Shown: positions 35,074 to 43,729 of the stretch, one piece after another
Position numbering within the stretch: the stretch's first letter is position 1
Layout of the letters: every line of letters starts with the position of its first letter
Source of the DNA: Anderseniella sp963698275
Lineage (GTDB): Bacteria > Pseudomonadota > Alphaproteobacteria > Rhizobiales > Aestuariivirgaceae
DNA length: 64,000 nucleotides
Reading direction: 5' to 3'
Assembly: GCA_963698275.1 (NCBI GenBank)
Contig: CAVOQE010000009.1
Coordinates: forward strand, 372,001-436,000
Notes under the pieces: model-generated
What the model was told of the DNA's origin: nothing
The model's input: the letters and a program-made list of their open reading frames with translations, nothing else
The model's database searches: none
Made by a program: the position numbers and the translations under genes

Positions 35074-35823
35074 CTAGATCGCCAGATAGTCGTGCCGCAA
35101 CTGCTTGTTATCAAGCACTTCCTTGGCTGTGCCGTCATATACGACCGTTCCGGTATCAAGAATAACAGCGCGATCAGCAAGATTGAGGGCCGCAACGGCG
35201 TTCTGTTCCACAATAATGGTCGTGATGCCCTGTTCGCGGATCAGATGCAGGGTTTTTTCAATTTCCTGCACGATAACCGGCGCAAGACCTTCATAAGGTT
35301 CATCGAGCAATAAAAGCTTCATGTCACGCGCCAGCGCCCGGCCAATTGCCAGCATCTGCTGCTCACCTCCGGAAAGTGTCGTGCCTTCCTGCTTGCGGCG
35401 TTCACCAAGGCGCGGGAACAATTCGTAAATGCGCTCGATTGACCAGCCAATCGGTTTTTCGATCTGGGCCAGCTTGATATTCTCTTCAACAGTGAGACCC
35501 TGGATAATGCGCCGGTCTTCCGGCACCAGGCCAACACCACACTGGGCTGCTTCAAAGGCACGCATCTTGTGAAGCGGTTGATGATCCAGCCAGACTTCAC
35601 CATGCGTGAGCATCGGATTATCAAGCCGCGCAATGGCGCGCAGTGTTGATGTCTTGCCGGCGCCGTTACGGCCAAGCAGGGCCAGAATTTCGCCTTCGTG
35701 GACATTCAGGCTGACATCCTGGACAATGTAGCTTTCGCCGTAATAGGCCTTGATCTCGTGAGCCGAGAAATAAGCCGGCGCATGCGATGCAATATTCGGG
35801 TTTTCCTGGATAGCTTGCGTCAT
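35074..35823 (-). CDS. livF: Branched-chain amino acid-type ABC transporter ATP-binding protein LivF
   Basis: 249 residues with complete ABC motifs: Walker A LLGRNGAGKTSTLR, GLVPEDRRIIQGLTVEENI typical of LivF, signature LSGGEQQMLAIGRAL, Walker B LLLLDEPYEGLAP and the H-loop-equivalent region IVEQN. It is the last gene of the five-gene importer and pairs with LivG under the two permeases. The start overlaps the livG stop (ATGA). Confidence 0.9.
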   Translation of the reverse strand: MTQAIQENPNIASHAPAYFSAHEIKAYYGESYIVQDVSLNVHEGEILALLGRNGAGKTSTLRAIARLDNPMLTHGEVWLDHQPLHKMRAFEAAQCGVGLVPEDRRIIQGLTVEENIKLAQIEKPIGWSIERIYELFPRLGERRKQEGTTLSGGEQQMLAIGRALARDMKLLLLDEPYEGLAPVIVQEIEKTLHLIREQGITTIIVEQNAVAALNLADRAVILDTGTVVYDGTAKEVLDNKQLRHDYLAI

Positions 35824-36578
35824 TCGTGTGCCCCCCCAAGATAGGCTTCCTGGACTTTCGGATTGCCTTTGATCTTCGATGGCACGTCCTCGACGATCGG
35901 AGTGCCTTGCGCCAGCACCGTAATCTTGTTGGCAAGCGAGAACACAACATGCATGTCGTGCTCTATGATCACCATTGTAATGCCGCGCTTTTCTTCAATT
36001 TCCTTGAGCAGTTCGATGGTATTGTTGGTATCTGCGCGCGCCATTCCGGCCGTGGGCTCATCAAGCAGCAGAAGCTTCGGGTCCTGGGCTAGGCACATGG
36101 CCATTTCCAGCCGCCGCTTGTCGCCACGGGACATGGACGCTGCAATATCATTGCGCTTGTCGGCCATGTTGACGTCGAGCAGCATCTGCTCGACCTTGTC
36201 ATGAATATCCTTTTGACCGCTGATGCTGGTCAAAGGGTTGAGGCGAAATGCCCCGTCGCGCTTTGCGAAACAGGCAATCATGACGTTTTCAAACACCGAC
36301 AGTGTCGAAAATATCTCCGGTGTCTGAAACACCCGGCTGATGCCAAGCTGGTTGATCTGGTGTGGCTTGAGACCCAGAATTGACTGTCCGTCAAACGTCA
36401 CCGAACCGGTATCAGGCTCCAGCTTGCCAACCAGAACGTTCAACAGTGTTGATTTGCCGGCTCCATTGGGGCCGATGATGGCGTGAACGGTACCTTCTTC
36501 AACACTGAGATTGACATCACCCAGCGCCTGCAGTCCGCCGAACCGCTTGTTGATGTTCTTGATTTCAAGAATTCCCAT
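35820..36578 (-). CDS. livG: Branched-chain amino acid-type ABC transporter ATP-binding protein LivG
   Basis: 252 residues. Motifs: KRFGGLQALGDVNLSVEEG, Walker A IIGPNGAGKSTLLN, RVFQTPEIFSTLSVFENV, an atypical signature MSRGDKRRLEMAMCL instead of LSxGQ, Walker B LLLLDEPTAGM and H-loop IIEHDM. The changed signature still has the Ser-x-Gly core. LivG and LivF form the ATPase pair at the inner membrane. Twelve bases separate it from livM. Confidence 0.9.
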   Translation of the reverse strand: MGILEIKNINKRFGGLQALGDVNLSVEEGTVHAIIGPNGAGKSTLLNVLVGKLEPDTGSVTFDGQSILGLKPHQINQLGISRVFQTPEIFSTLSVFENVMIACFAKRDGAFRLNPLTSISGQKDIHDKVEQMLLDVNMADKRNDIAASMSRGDKRRLEMAMCLAQDPKLLLLDEPTAGMARADTNNTIELLKEIEEKRGITMVIIEHDMHVVFSLANKITVLAQGTPIVEDVPSKIKGNPKVQEAYLGGAHE

Positions 36579-36590
36579 TGACTTCAGGCC

Positions 36591-37790
36591 TCACTCAGCG
36601 GGTTTCGGGTCTGCGACCGGATCGGTCTGGGTACGGCTCCTGCCGGTAATGCGGTTCCAGATGCGCATGCCGCCGTCAACCAGACCACCAGGCAGGAATA
36701 TGACGATCAGCATAAACATCAGGCCGAGGGTGAGGTGCCAGCCCTTGCCAACAAACGGATGAATGATCGCCACCAGGAGGTTTTCAATGCTCTCCGGCAT
36801 GAACGAGAACCAGGTATGCAATACGGTATCGTTGATCTTGGAGAAAATATTCTCGAAGTACTTGATGAACGCGGCACCCAGCACCGGCCCAAGCAGTGTG
36901 CCGGCTCCCCCCAGGATGGTCATCAGCACGACTTCGCCGGAAGCAGTCCACTGCATGCGCTCCGCGCCGGCAAGGGGGTCCGTCGCGGCAAGCAAACCAC
37001 CAGCCAACCCGGCATACATGCCTGATATCACGAAAGCTGCCAGCATGTAGGGACGAGAATTGAGGCCTGTATAGTTCAACCGCGTCTGGTTGGTCTTTAT
37101 CGCGCGCAGCATCAAGCCGAATGGTGAGCGGAATATGCGCAGGGCAATATAGAATGCGGCAATCATGAAGGCCGCACAGACGTAAAAGCCTGCATTGAAC
37201 TGAAATGCCCAGGCGCCAATTTCAAGTGTCGTCGTGGAGTTCATTTCAAGGCCGAAGAGGTGGGTGATGTCTGGTCCATTGCCTTTCAGATACTGCGGAT
37301 CGCTAGCATAGACCTGCAAACCAGTTTCCCCGTTTGTCAGGTTGAAGCTGGGGTTTGACAGGACCGAATAGGCCATTGCGAAGCTCATTTGAGCAAACGC
37401 AAGCGTCAGGATCGAAAAATAGATACCTGATCTGCGGAGGCAAATGTATCCAATAGCAAGCGAAAACAGTCCTGCAACAACAATGGATAATGCAATCGCG
37501 GGAATAATGTTGAAACTCAACAATTTGAACATCCAGACGGCCGCATAGGAGCCGACGCCCAGAAACGCCGCATGACCAAATGACAGATAACCGGTCAAAC
37601 CAAACAGGATGTTGAAACCGATGGCGAAAATGCCAAAGATCACAAACCGCTGCATCAGATCAGGATAACCGGCGTTGAACTGTGCCAATGCGGATTCTGT
37701 CGGAAACGGGTTCAGTATAAATGGTGCCAGCAGCGTAATGGCAATCACGAACAAAAATGTTCTTGCGTCTTTTTTATCAAGTCCGAACAT
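36591..37790 (-). CDS. livM: Branched-chain amino acid-type ABC transporter permease LivM
   Basis: 399 residues, mostly hydrophobic with about nine to ten membrane segments. LivM signatures are FNILFGLTGYLSFGHAAFLGVGSY, GYICLRRSGIYFSILTLAFAQM and AGGLLAATDPLAGAERMQWTASGEVVLMTILGG-type text near the conserved permease loop. A soluble insert (about residues 150-190) follows the fifth helix and the C-terminus is basic and cytoplasmic. It forms the channel with LivH, whose gene is only 4 nt upstream. Confidence 0.88.
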   Translation of the reverse strand: MFGLDKKDARTFLFVIAITLLAPFILNPFPTESALAQFNAGYPDLMQRFVIFGIFAIGFNILFGLTGYLSFGHAAFLGVGSYAAVWMFKLLSFNIIPAIALSIVVAGLFSLAIGYICLRRSGIYFSILTLAFAQMSFAMAYSVLSNPSFNLTNGETGLQVYASDPQYLKGNGPDITHLFGLEMNSTTTLEIGAWAFQFNAGFYVCAAFMIAAFYIALRIFRSPFGLMLRAIKTNQTRLNYTGLNSRPYMLAAFVISGMYAGLAGGLLAATDPLAGAERMQWTASGEVVLMTILGGAGTLLGPVLGAAFIKYFENIFSKINDTVLHTWFSFMPESIENLLVAIIHPFVGKGWHLTLGLMFMLIVIFLPGGLVDGGMRIWNRITGRSRTQTDPVADPKPAE

Positions 37791-37794
37791 TGCC

Positions 37795-38817
37795 TTACTC
37801 CTCCATCACACCTTTGCGTCCCATAAGACCGCGTGGGCGAGCAAGTAGGATGACGATTGCGACAAGATAAATGATGATCTGATTAATGCCGGGGAAGTTG
37901 GTTGTTGCCCACGTCGTGGAAGCGAAACTTTCCAGAATACCAAGCAGGAAACCTGCCAGTACAGCGCCGGGCAGCGAGCCCATGCCACCGACAACCACAA
38001 CCACAAAGCTGAGAACAAGGAAGTCCATGCCCCAGTGATAGTTTGGTGGATTGATCGGGGCATACATGACGCCGGCAAGTCCGGCGACCGCGGCAGCCAC
38101 ACCAAACATCAGCGTAAACCGGCGATCAATATTGATACCCAGAAGGCCGACAGTCTCTCGATCAGCCATGCCGGCACGCACAACCATGCCAAAGGTTGTG
38201 AACTGGAGGAAAGCAAATACGCCGGAAATGACAATTGCAGAAAAAACGAAGTATACGATGCGCCACGCGGGATAAGGCAGGCTAAGACCCAGCCACGCGC
38301 CCAGATTCCATACCCCTGCGAGAGCTTCAGGTGCAGGTGTCTGGATGGGGTTGGCACCAAAAATTGCCTTCACGATTTCCTGAAAAACGATCGCGAGGCC
38401 GAAAGTCACGAGTATCTGGTCTGCATGGGGTCTCTTGTAAAAATGACGGATCAGGCCGCGTTCCATAACAAACCCGATTAACAGCATTATCGGGATGACG
38501 GCCAGGATGGCCAGCGGCACCGACCAACCGATGATCACCTGGCCAGCGGATTCTCCAAACCACGCCTCCACATAGGGTGTTTGAACCTTGAGCGGATTTC
38601 CAAGAAAATCCTTTTTGTCGGGATCGATGGTCTCAATTGACAGGTTCAGGACTCGCTGCAGGGTTACCGCAACGAACGCGCCGATCATGAAGAGCGCACC
38701 GTGGGCGAAATTTACAACGCCCAGCGTTCCAAAAATAAGTGTGAGGCCTAAGGCTATAAGAGCGTAAGCGCTGCCCTTGTCTAAACCATTCAGGACCTGA
38801 AGAAGGATTGCATCCAT
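37795..38817 (-). CDS. livH: Branched-chain amino acid-type ABC transporter permease LivH
   Basis: 340 residues with about eight membrane segments. The start LQVLNGLDKGSAYALIALGL and NFAHGALFMIGAFVA are standard for LivH, as is the loop FVVVVVGGMGSLPGAVLAG near the C-terminus. The region around residues 60-90 (IDPDKKDFLGNPLKVQTPY) is a longer periplasmic insert than in E. coli LivH. It follows the binding-protein gene after a 115-bp gap that contains a hairpin. Confidence 0.9.
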   Translation of the reverse strand: MDAILLQVLNGLDKGSAYALIALGLTLIFGTLGVVNFAHGALFMIGAFVAVTLQRVLNLSIETIDPDKKDFLGNPLKVQTPYVEAWFGESAGQVIIGWSVPLAILAVIPIMLLIGFVMERGLIRHFYKRPHADQILVTFGLAIVFQEIVKAIFGANPIQTPAPEALAGVWNLGAWLGLSLPYPAWRIVYFVFSAIVISGVFAFLQFTTFGMVVRAGMADRETVGLLGINIDRRFTLMFGVAAAVAGLAGVMYAPINPPNYHWGMDFLVLSFVVVVVGGMGSLPGAVLAGFLLGILESFASTTWATTNFPGINQIIIYLVAIVILLARPRGLMGRKGVMEE

Positions 38818-38884
38818 TTTCCCGGCACCACTAACTATAAAAGAATTAAATTGCCCACCAGATGCTGGATATCAGCATTAAATG

Positions 38885-38910
38885 CACACCGGTTCAATCG
38901 AACCGGTGTG
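38885..38910. repeat. 11-bp-stem hairpin between binding-protein and permease genes
   Basis: CACACCGGTTC (38885-38895) and GAACCGGTGTG (38900-38910) are perfect complements with loop AATC. It lies 22 nt after the binding-protein stop and 67 nt before the livH start. There is no U-tract, so it looks more like a 3' stabiliser or partial attenuator that keeps the binding protein more abundant than the permeases. Confidence 0.8.
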
Positions 38911-38932
38911 TAATTCTTGCAAAATCGAACAA

Positions 38933-40282
38933 TCAGGCTCCCGGATTGCACTCGCCAAGAGTAGCCTCGTCGCCACCGAACATTGGATGATTGGGTGGAT
39001 ATGTGACATTGGCGACCGGGGTAATCTCAACGATTTCCAACGTGTCGAATTTCGAGGTTGGATTTTGAGCACCGCGCACGACCAGAACGTCCTTGAAGCA
39101 CTGGTGATCTTCCTTGCGGTAGTTCGTTGGCCCGTTGCCGAGACCGTCGAACTCGAAGCCTTCCAAAGCCTCGACAACCCCACATGGGTTGAATGTACCA
39201 GCACGTTCGCAAGCGTCAGCATAGAGAAGAACCTGTGCATAGCAGGTCTGCGCCGAGTTCGAAGGCGGACGGCCGTATTTTTCGCCGAAGGACTTGACGA
39301 AGGCCTTGGAGCCGGCATTGTCCAGCTGCCAGTTGTAGTTCATGGAACCGAGCACGCCTTTAATGTTTTCGCCGGCACCTGCTGCCATCAGCTCGGAGTA
39401 AAGCGGAACAACGATCTTGAAGTCTTTACCGTTTACCTGTTTGTCCAGCAGGCCGAACTGGATCGCGTTGGTCAGTGAGTTGACCATGTTGCCGCCGTAA
39501 TGGTTCAAAACCAGCACGTCTGCACCTGCGTTGATCACTGGAGCGATATAGGATGAGAAATCAGTTGATGCGAGCGGGGTCTTTACCGTGTTGACGGTTT
39601 CCCAGCCCAGGGCTTCGGTGGAAGCCTTGATCGACTCTTCCTGGGTCCAGCCCCAGTTGTAGTCAGCCGTAAGATGATACGCGCGGCGATCTGTGCCCAT
39701 TTCCTTGGCCAACACAGGTGCCAGAGCTGCACCAGACATGTAGGCATTGAAGAAGTGGCGGAAGCCGTTTGCTTTGCGGTCCTTGCCGGTGGTGTCGTTG
39801 GCATGGGTCAGACCAGCCATGAAGATGACGCCAGCTTCTTGACATAGTCCCTGAACAGCCACGGCCACACCTGAAGAGGAGCCGCCGTTGATCATGATGG
39901 CGCCGTCCTTCTCGATCATCGATTTGGCAGATGCGCGAGCAGCATCGGACTTGGTCTGAGTGTCGCCGGTTACGAATTGCACCTTCTTGCCAAGGATGCC
40001 ATTGCCCTTGAGTGCCTTCGATGTGAAGGTGGTCAGGCAGCCGCCGTCGCCTTCACCATTGAGGTGTTCGACGGCAAGTGTCTGTGCCAGCAACTCGTCA
40101 TTGCCTTCGTCGGCATAAGGCCCGGTTTGAGGTATATTGAAACCAAGCGTGACAGTGCCGCCCTTGGGTTCGTTGGTGTAGGAAAACGCTGGACGCGTCA
40201 GAAGCGTTGGCATGGCAAGGCCGGCACCAACTGCAGCACCGGACTTGATCAGCCCACGGCGCGTAAATTCAAATTTTGACAT
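38933..40282 (-). CDS. ABC transporter substrate-binding protein (Liv-type, Tat-exported)
   Basis: 449 residues; ATG 40282 is preceded by GGGAGG. The N-terminus FTRRGLIKSGAAVGAGLAMP is a twin-arginine signal. The mature part is a type I periplasmic binding protein: TLGFNIPQTGPYADEGNDE, FVTGDTQTKSDAARASAKSM, NGGSSSGVAVAVQGLCQEAG, MAGLTHANDTTGKDRKANG, HLTADYNWGWTQEESIKA. It has several cysteines and is longer than LivJ/LivK. The ligand may be an amino acid, amide or other polar compound. It is first in the livKHMGF-type operon. Confidence 0.88.
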   Translation of the reverse strand: MSKFEFTRRGLIKSGAAVGAGLAMPTLLTRPAFSYTNEPKGGTVTLGFNIPQTGPYADEGNDELLAQTLAVEHLNGEGDGGCLTTFTSKALKGNGILGKKVQFVTGDTQTKSDAARASAKSMIEKDGAIMINGGSSSGVAVAVQGLCQEAGVIFMAGLTHANDTTGKDRKANGFRHFFNAYMSGAALAPVLAKEMGTDRRAYHLTADYNWGWTQEESIKASTEALGWETVNTVKTPLASTDFSSYIAPVINAGADVLVLNHYGGNMVNSLTNAIQFGLLDKQVNGKDFKIVVPLYSELMAAGAGENIKGVLGSMNYNWQLDNAGSKAFVKSFGEKYGRPPSNSAQTCYAQVLLYADACERAGTFNPCGVVEALEGFEFDGLGNGPTNYRKEDHQCFKDVLVVRGAQNPTSKFDTLEIVEITPVANVTYPPNHPMFGGDEATLGECNPGA

Positions 40283-40620
40283 TCGTTCCTCCCATTAGAA
40301 ATTGCGGCAAGATTACTCCCCTTGCCGTTCAAGCTAAATTCTAGCCTTATACAAACAACAGCAGATTGGCAGACTTCGCTATTCGACGATGGTATAGCTT
40401 GAGCACTGAAAACGGCCATGAACACAAACTTTGCCACGAATTTGTGCACTTGAGCCGAACTCAGCTAGACTACAGACTAGATACTGGCCATGACCCGCCT
40501 GGCAGCATCGGGTGCACCGCGGCATTGCATGACCAGCTTATTGTGCTGCGTCACCATGGTTCATTCAGATTGTTGCGCCCACGTGACGAACTGGCTATGT
40601 GCATAGGCGGAGATCAAGTT
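40283..40620. other. Intergenic region between binding-protein gene and fnrL
   Basis: 338 bp without a convincing gene. It must hold the divergent promoters of the ABC importer and fnrL. The fnrL frame stays open upstream of its chosen start to 40366, but that text has no Fnr-like content. A short inverted pair GGCAAG/CTTGCC occurs near 40306-40326. No FNR box was found here. Confidence 0.5.
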
Positions 40621-41364
40621 ATGCAATCCACCGACCGGCCACAATTTGGGATTGACGAAGCCGACATCCCTGCCGGATGCAAGACGTGCGGCGCGCGACA
40701 GTTCGGAATCTGCAGTGCCCTGAAAGCGTCTCAGCTCACTCACTTTTCCACCGTCACGCGGCGCCGCAAGATTGCCCATGGCGAGACAATCAGTTTTGAG
40801 GACGATGAAGTCGTGGACTACGCCAACATCGTCTCCGGTGCCGTGAAACTGACCAAGCTGCTCAGTGACGGACGCCAGCAGATCGTCGGGTTGCAGTTTG
40901 CACCGGAGTTCATCGGCAAGCCGTTCTCGGAGAAAGTATCAATTTCAGTAGAAGCCGCAACTGATGTCGAAATCTGCGTATTCCCCAAGACCGAACTTGA
41001 GAACATGCTCAAACAGCAGCCGGATTTTGAACATCGCCTGCTTGAACAGACCCTGGTCCAGCTTGATGACGCACGTACCTGGATGGTGACGCTTGGACGC
41101 AAGACGGCACAGGAGAAGGTAGCCAGCTTTCTGCTTCTGCTGGCCGACCATATCGGCAAACCGTCGCCTGACAACCCGGCCCACAACGAGTTCATGCTGC
41201 CGCTCAAACGCGCCGATATCGCCGACTTTCTCGGCCTGACCCTTGAAACAGTCAGCCGCCAGATGACCAAGTTGCGCAAGATGGGGGCCATCGACATCAG
41301 GAAGAACCTCGAAGTGACGGTTCATGATACCGACAGGCTGGTTGCAATTTCCGGGGGCGATTAG
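40621..41364 (+). CDS. fnrL: Crp/Fnr-family oxygen regulator, FnrL type
   Basis: 247 residues from ATG 40621 (MQSTDRPQFG), chosen because GGCGGAG precedes it by eight bases and it puts the cysteine cluster where FnrL has it. Cysteines 20, 23 and 31 (CKTCGARQFGIC) plus cysteine 119 (VEICVF) can ligate the oxygen-sensitive [4Fe-4S] cluster. The cyclic-nucleotide-like beta roll follows, then the dimer helix and a winged HTH with the recognition helix LTLETVSRQMTKLRKMG (E-SR contacts for TTGAT half sites). It should activate microaerobic genes. The cbb3 oxidase operon is next to it and has a matching site. Confidence 0.92.
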   Translation: MQSTDRPQFGIDEADIPAGCKTCGARQFGICSALKASQLTHFSTVTRRRKIAHGETISFEDDEVVDYANIVSGAVKLTKLLSDGRQQIVGLQFAPEFIGKPFSEKVSISVEAATDVEICVFPKTELENMLKQQPDFEHRLLEQTLVQLDDARTWMVTLGRKTAQEKVASFLLLLADHIGKPSPDNPAHNEFMLPLKRADIADFLGLTLETVSRQMTKLRKMGAIDIRKNLEVTVHDTDRLVAISGGD

Positions 41365-41372
41365 AGCAACAA

Positions 41373-41388
41373 GGGTTCGATAGAACCC
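41373..41388. repeat. GGGTTC-N4-GAACCC hairpin after fnrL
   Basis: GGGTTCGATAGAACCC lies eight bases after the fnrL stop and 19 bases before the convergent hemerythrin gene's stop. With the preceding TAGAGCAAC it matches the minus-strand text at 33716-33748. It probably acts as a shared 3' end hairpin. Confidence 0.7.
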
Positions 41389-41406
41389 ATAAACCTGATC
41401 TGGTGC

Positions 41407-41898
41407 CTATTGCTTGCCGCTTGTCTTGTGCTCGATCAGCGGTATCAGACACTCGTTCTCGAAAGCGACATGCCGCCGGATTGAAGCGAAGAAGCCGCGC
41501 AGCATATAGCCGGCAGACTCCGGGTTGGCAGGTCTTCCCGTACAGCCGCAATCATGCAGAAGGCAGGCAATCTCGTCTGCAAAGGAATCGTCTTCCAGAT
41601 GTTCCTGGCACAGGCGATCCAGGCTGGCGTGCAGGCGCATGTCATCGGGAAAGGCCTGCATCAGTTGCGGGAATAGTCGGGTTTCTTCCATCATCTGGGC
41701 ATTTCGGATTGTCGGCAGAACGCACCTCGACAAACCCAGACAACTTTGCACATCAATCTGATTGGGCAGACAATCCGCGAAGTCCTCCAGCGCATCACAC
41801 AGTCTCAACTTCAGGCGGTGATGTTGCCGGAATTCCGTCAGGCTCTGTTCCAGCTTCTGGACACTGGCACCGGACGGTTCAAGCAGATAAATCGGCAT
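41407..41898 (-). CDS. Hemerythrin HHE-domain protein
   Basis: 163 residues forming a four-helix bundle with iron-ligand candidates spaced as in hemerythrin-like domains: FRQHHRLKLRLCDALEDF, MMEETRLFPQLM, CQEHLEDDSFADE and IRRHVAFENECLIPLIEHK. Such proteins bind a di-iron site and sense or store oxygen or protect against nitric oxide. The gene is convergent with fnrL and divergent from ccoN, so it shares the 190-bp region holding the FNR box. It also has several cysteines (DCGCTG) that may respond to redox. The role in low-oxygen physiology is inferred from position. Confidence 0.82.
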   Translation of the reverse strand: MPIYLLEPSGASVQKLEQSLTEFRQHHRLKLRLCDALEDFADCLPNQIDVQSCLGLSRCVLPTIRNAQMMEETRLFPQLMQAFPDDMRLHASLDRLCQEHLEDDSFADEIACLLHDCGCTGRPANPESAGYMLRGFFASIRRHVAFENECLIPLIEHKTSGKQ

Positions 41899-41989
41899 CG
41901 GACAGCAGCAGCCCTTGGACTAGATGTTGACAATGACGCGCATCAATTGTGCACTGGATGCACAGTGAGCATGAAGTCGCAGATCTGCT

Positions 41990-42003
41990 TTGACACAGAT
42001 CAA
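41990..42003. promoter_or_regulatory. FNR/FnrL box (anaerobox)
   Basis: TTGACACAGATCAA matches TTGAT-N4-ATCAA with one difference. It is centred about 92 bp upstream of ccoN and about 98 bp upstream of the divergent hemerythrin start. The adjacent fnrL gene encodes a regulator with the right recognition helix. Confidence 0.75.
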
Positions 42004-42088
42004 TGTCCAAACACCACGCAGCCATCATGTTCGCCATCGGTACACGCCCGCCATTTTTAGAAGGCGCTAATGTCTGGGGGCTCCTGAC

Positions 42089-43717
42089 ATGAAATACGGT
42101 TACGAATTGGCAGCCATGGTCCTGGCAACATTTCTTGCGCTTATGGGCGCAGCTTTTGCCAAAGACCCGCTGTTCCAGGCTCATGCCTGGATCCTGTTCT
42201 TCATTTTAACCGGCAGTTCAGTCGTGCTGATGCGGCGGGTGCAGTTTGCACCGGCCGGCCAGCCGAAAGTTGCCGAAGACACGTCCGGCTACATGGACGA
42301 TGTGGTGCGCTACGGCGTCATTGCAACGATGTTCTGGGGTATCGTCGGCTTTCTGGTCGGCGTCATCATTGCCGCCCAGCTTGCCTGGCCGGTGTTCAAT
42401 ATCGAACCCTATCTCAATTTTGGCCGCCTGCGCCCGGTTCACACATCCGCCGTCATATTCGCATTTGGCGGCAATGCGCTTTTGTGCACCAGTTTTTATG
42501 TGGTCCAGCGCACCTGCCGGGCCCGGCTCTGGGGCGGCAATCTCTCCTGGTTTGTTTTCTGGGGATACCAGCTGTTTATCGTCATGGCGGCCACCGGCTA
42601 TCTGCTTGGCATCACCCAGTCCAAAGAATATGCCGAACCTGAATGGTACGTGGATATCTGGCTGACCATCGTCTGGGTCTCTTACCTGGCGGTTTTCATC
42701 GGCACCATTGTAAGGCGCAAGGAACCTCACATCTACGTGGCCAACTGGTTCTATCTGGCCTTCATCATCACGGTTGCCATGCTGCATGTGGTCAACAACC
42801 TGGCCATGCCGGTGTCATTGCTGGGGGTCAAAAGCTACTCGGCATTTGCCGGAGTGCAGGATGCGCTGACGCAATGGTGGTATGGTCACAACGCCGTCGG
42901 CTTCTTCCTGACCGCGGGCTTCCTTGGCATGATGTACTATTTCGTGCCCAAGCAGGCAGAACGCCCGATCTACTCCTACCGGCTGTCGATCATTCACTTC
43001 TGGTCGCTGATCTTCCTGTATATCTGGGCAGGCCCGCACCATCTTCACTACACCGCACTGCCGGACTGGGCTCAGACGCTCGGCATGGTGTTTTCCATCA
43101 TGCTGTGGATGCCCTCATGGGGCGGCATGATCAACGGCCTGATGACCTTGTCAGGTGCCTGGGACAAGCTGCGCACAGACCCCATTCTCCGCATGATGGT
43201 GCTGGCGCTGGCATTCTACGGCATGTCGACGTTCGAAGGCCCGATGATGTCGATCAAGGCGGTCAATTCACTGTCCCATTACACCGACTGGACCATCGGC
43301 CATGTGCACTCCGGCGCGCTCGGCTGGGTTGGCATGATCTCGTTTGGTGCCATCTACTATCTGGTGCCAAAATTGTGGAACCGCGACAGACTCTATTCGC
43401 TGCGGCTGGTGAACTGGCATTTGTGGCTGGCCACCATCGGCATCGTGATCTATGCGGCCGTGTTGTGGGTTGCCGGTATCACCCAGGGCCTGATGTGGCG
43501 CGAGTATGACGAACAGGGCTTCCTGGTGAACTCGTTCGTTGAAAGTGTCAGCGCCATTCACCCCGAATACGTGATGCGCGTGCTAGGCGGTGGCCTGTAT
43601 CTGATCGGTGGCCTGGTGATGGCCTACAACGTCTACCGGACCATTCGTGGTGATGTTCGCAAGGAGGTTCCCATGGGAGCTGCCGGTACGACGTCATCAG
43701 CGGTTCCAGCAGAATAA
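42089..43717 (+). CDS. ccoN: cbb3-type cytochrome c oxidase subunit I
   Basis: 542 residues with about twelve to fourteen membrane helices. CcoN marks include IVGFLVGVIIAAQLAWP, LNFGRLRPVHTSAVIFAFGG (heme b ligand), QWWYGHNAVGFFLTAGFLGM with the CuB/active-site histidine and tyrosine, WAGPHHLHYTALPDWAQT (two CuB histidines) and YTDWTIGHVHSGALGW (heme histidines). It reduces oxygen to water at high affinity and pumps protons. It is first of ccoNOQP and has an FNR box upstream, so microaerobic induction is expected. Confidence 0.97.
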   Translation: MKYGYELAAMVLATFLALMGAAFAKDPLFQAHAWILFFILTGSSVVLMRRVQFAPAGQPKVAEDTSGYMDDVVRYGVIATMFWGIVGFLVGVIIAAQLAWPVFNIEPYLNFGRLRPVHTSAVIFAFGGNALLCTSFYVVQRTCRARLWGGNLSWFVFWGYQLFIVMAATGYLLGITQSKEYAEPEWYVDIWLTIVWVSYLAVFIGTIVRRKEPHIYVANWFYLAFIITVAMLHVVNNLAMPVSLLGVKSYSAFAGVQDALTQWWYGHNAVGFFLTAGFLGMMYYFVPKQAERPIYSYRLSIIHFWSLIFLYIWAGPHHLHYTALPDWAQTLGMVFSIMLWMPSWGGMINGLMTLSGAWDKLRTDPILRMMVLALAFYGMSTFEGPMMSIKAVNSLSHYTDWTIGHVHSGALGWVGMISFGAIYYLVPKLWNRDRLYSLRLVNWHLWLATIGIVIYAAVLWVAGITQGLMWREYDEQGFLVNSFVESVSAIHPEYVMRVLGGGLYLIGGLVMAYNVYRTIRGDVRKEVPMGAAGTTSSAVPAE

Positions 43718-43729
43718 GGGGCATCGAAA

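Noticed and set aside
40366..40620. Upstream extension of the FnrL frame by 85 codons
   Set aside because: The text has no resemblance to Fnr proteins, and the ATG at 40621 has a good ribosome site and puts the cysteines at the family's positions.
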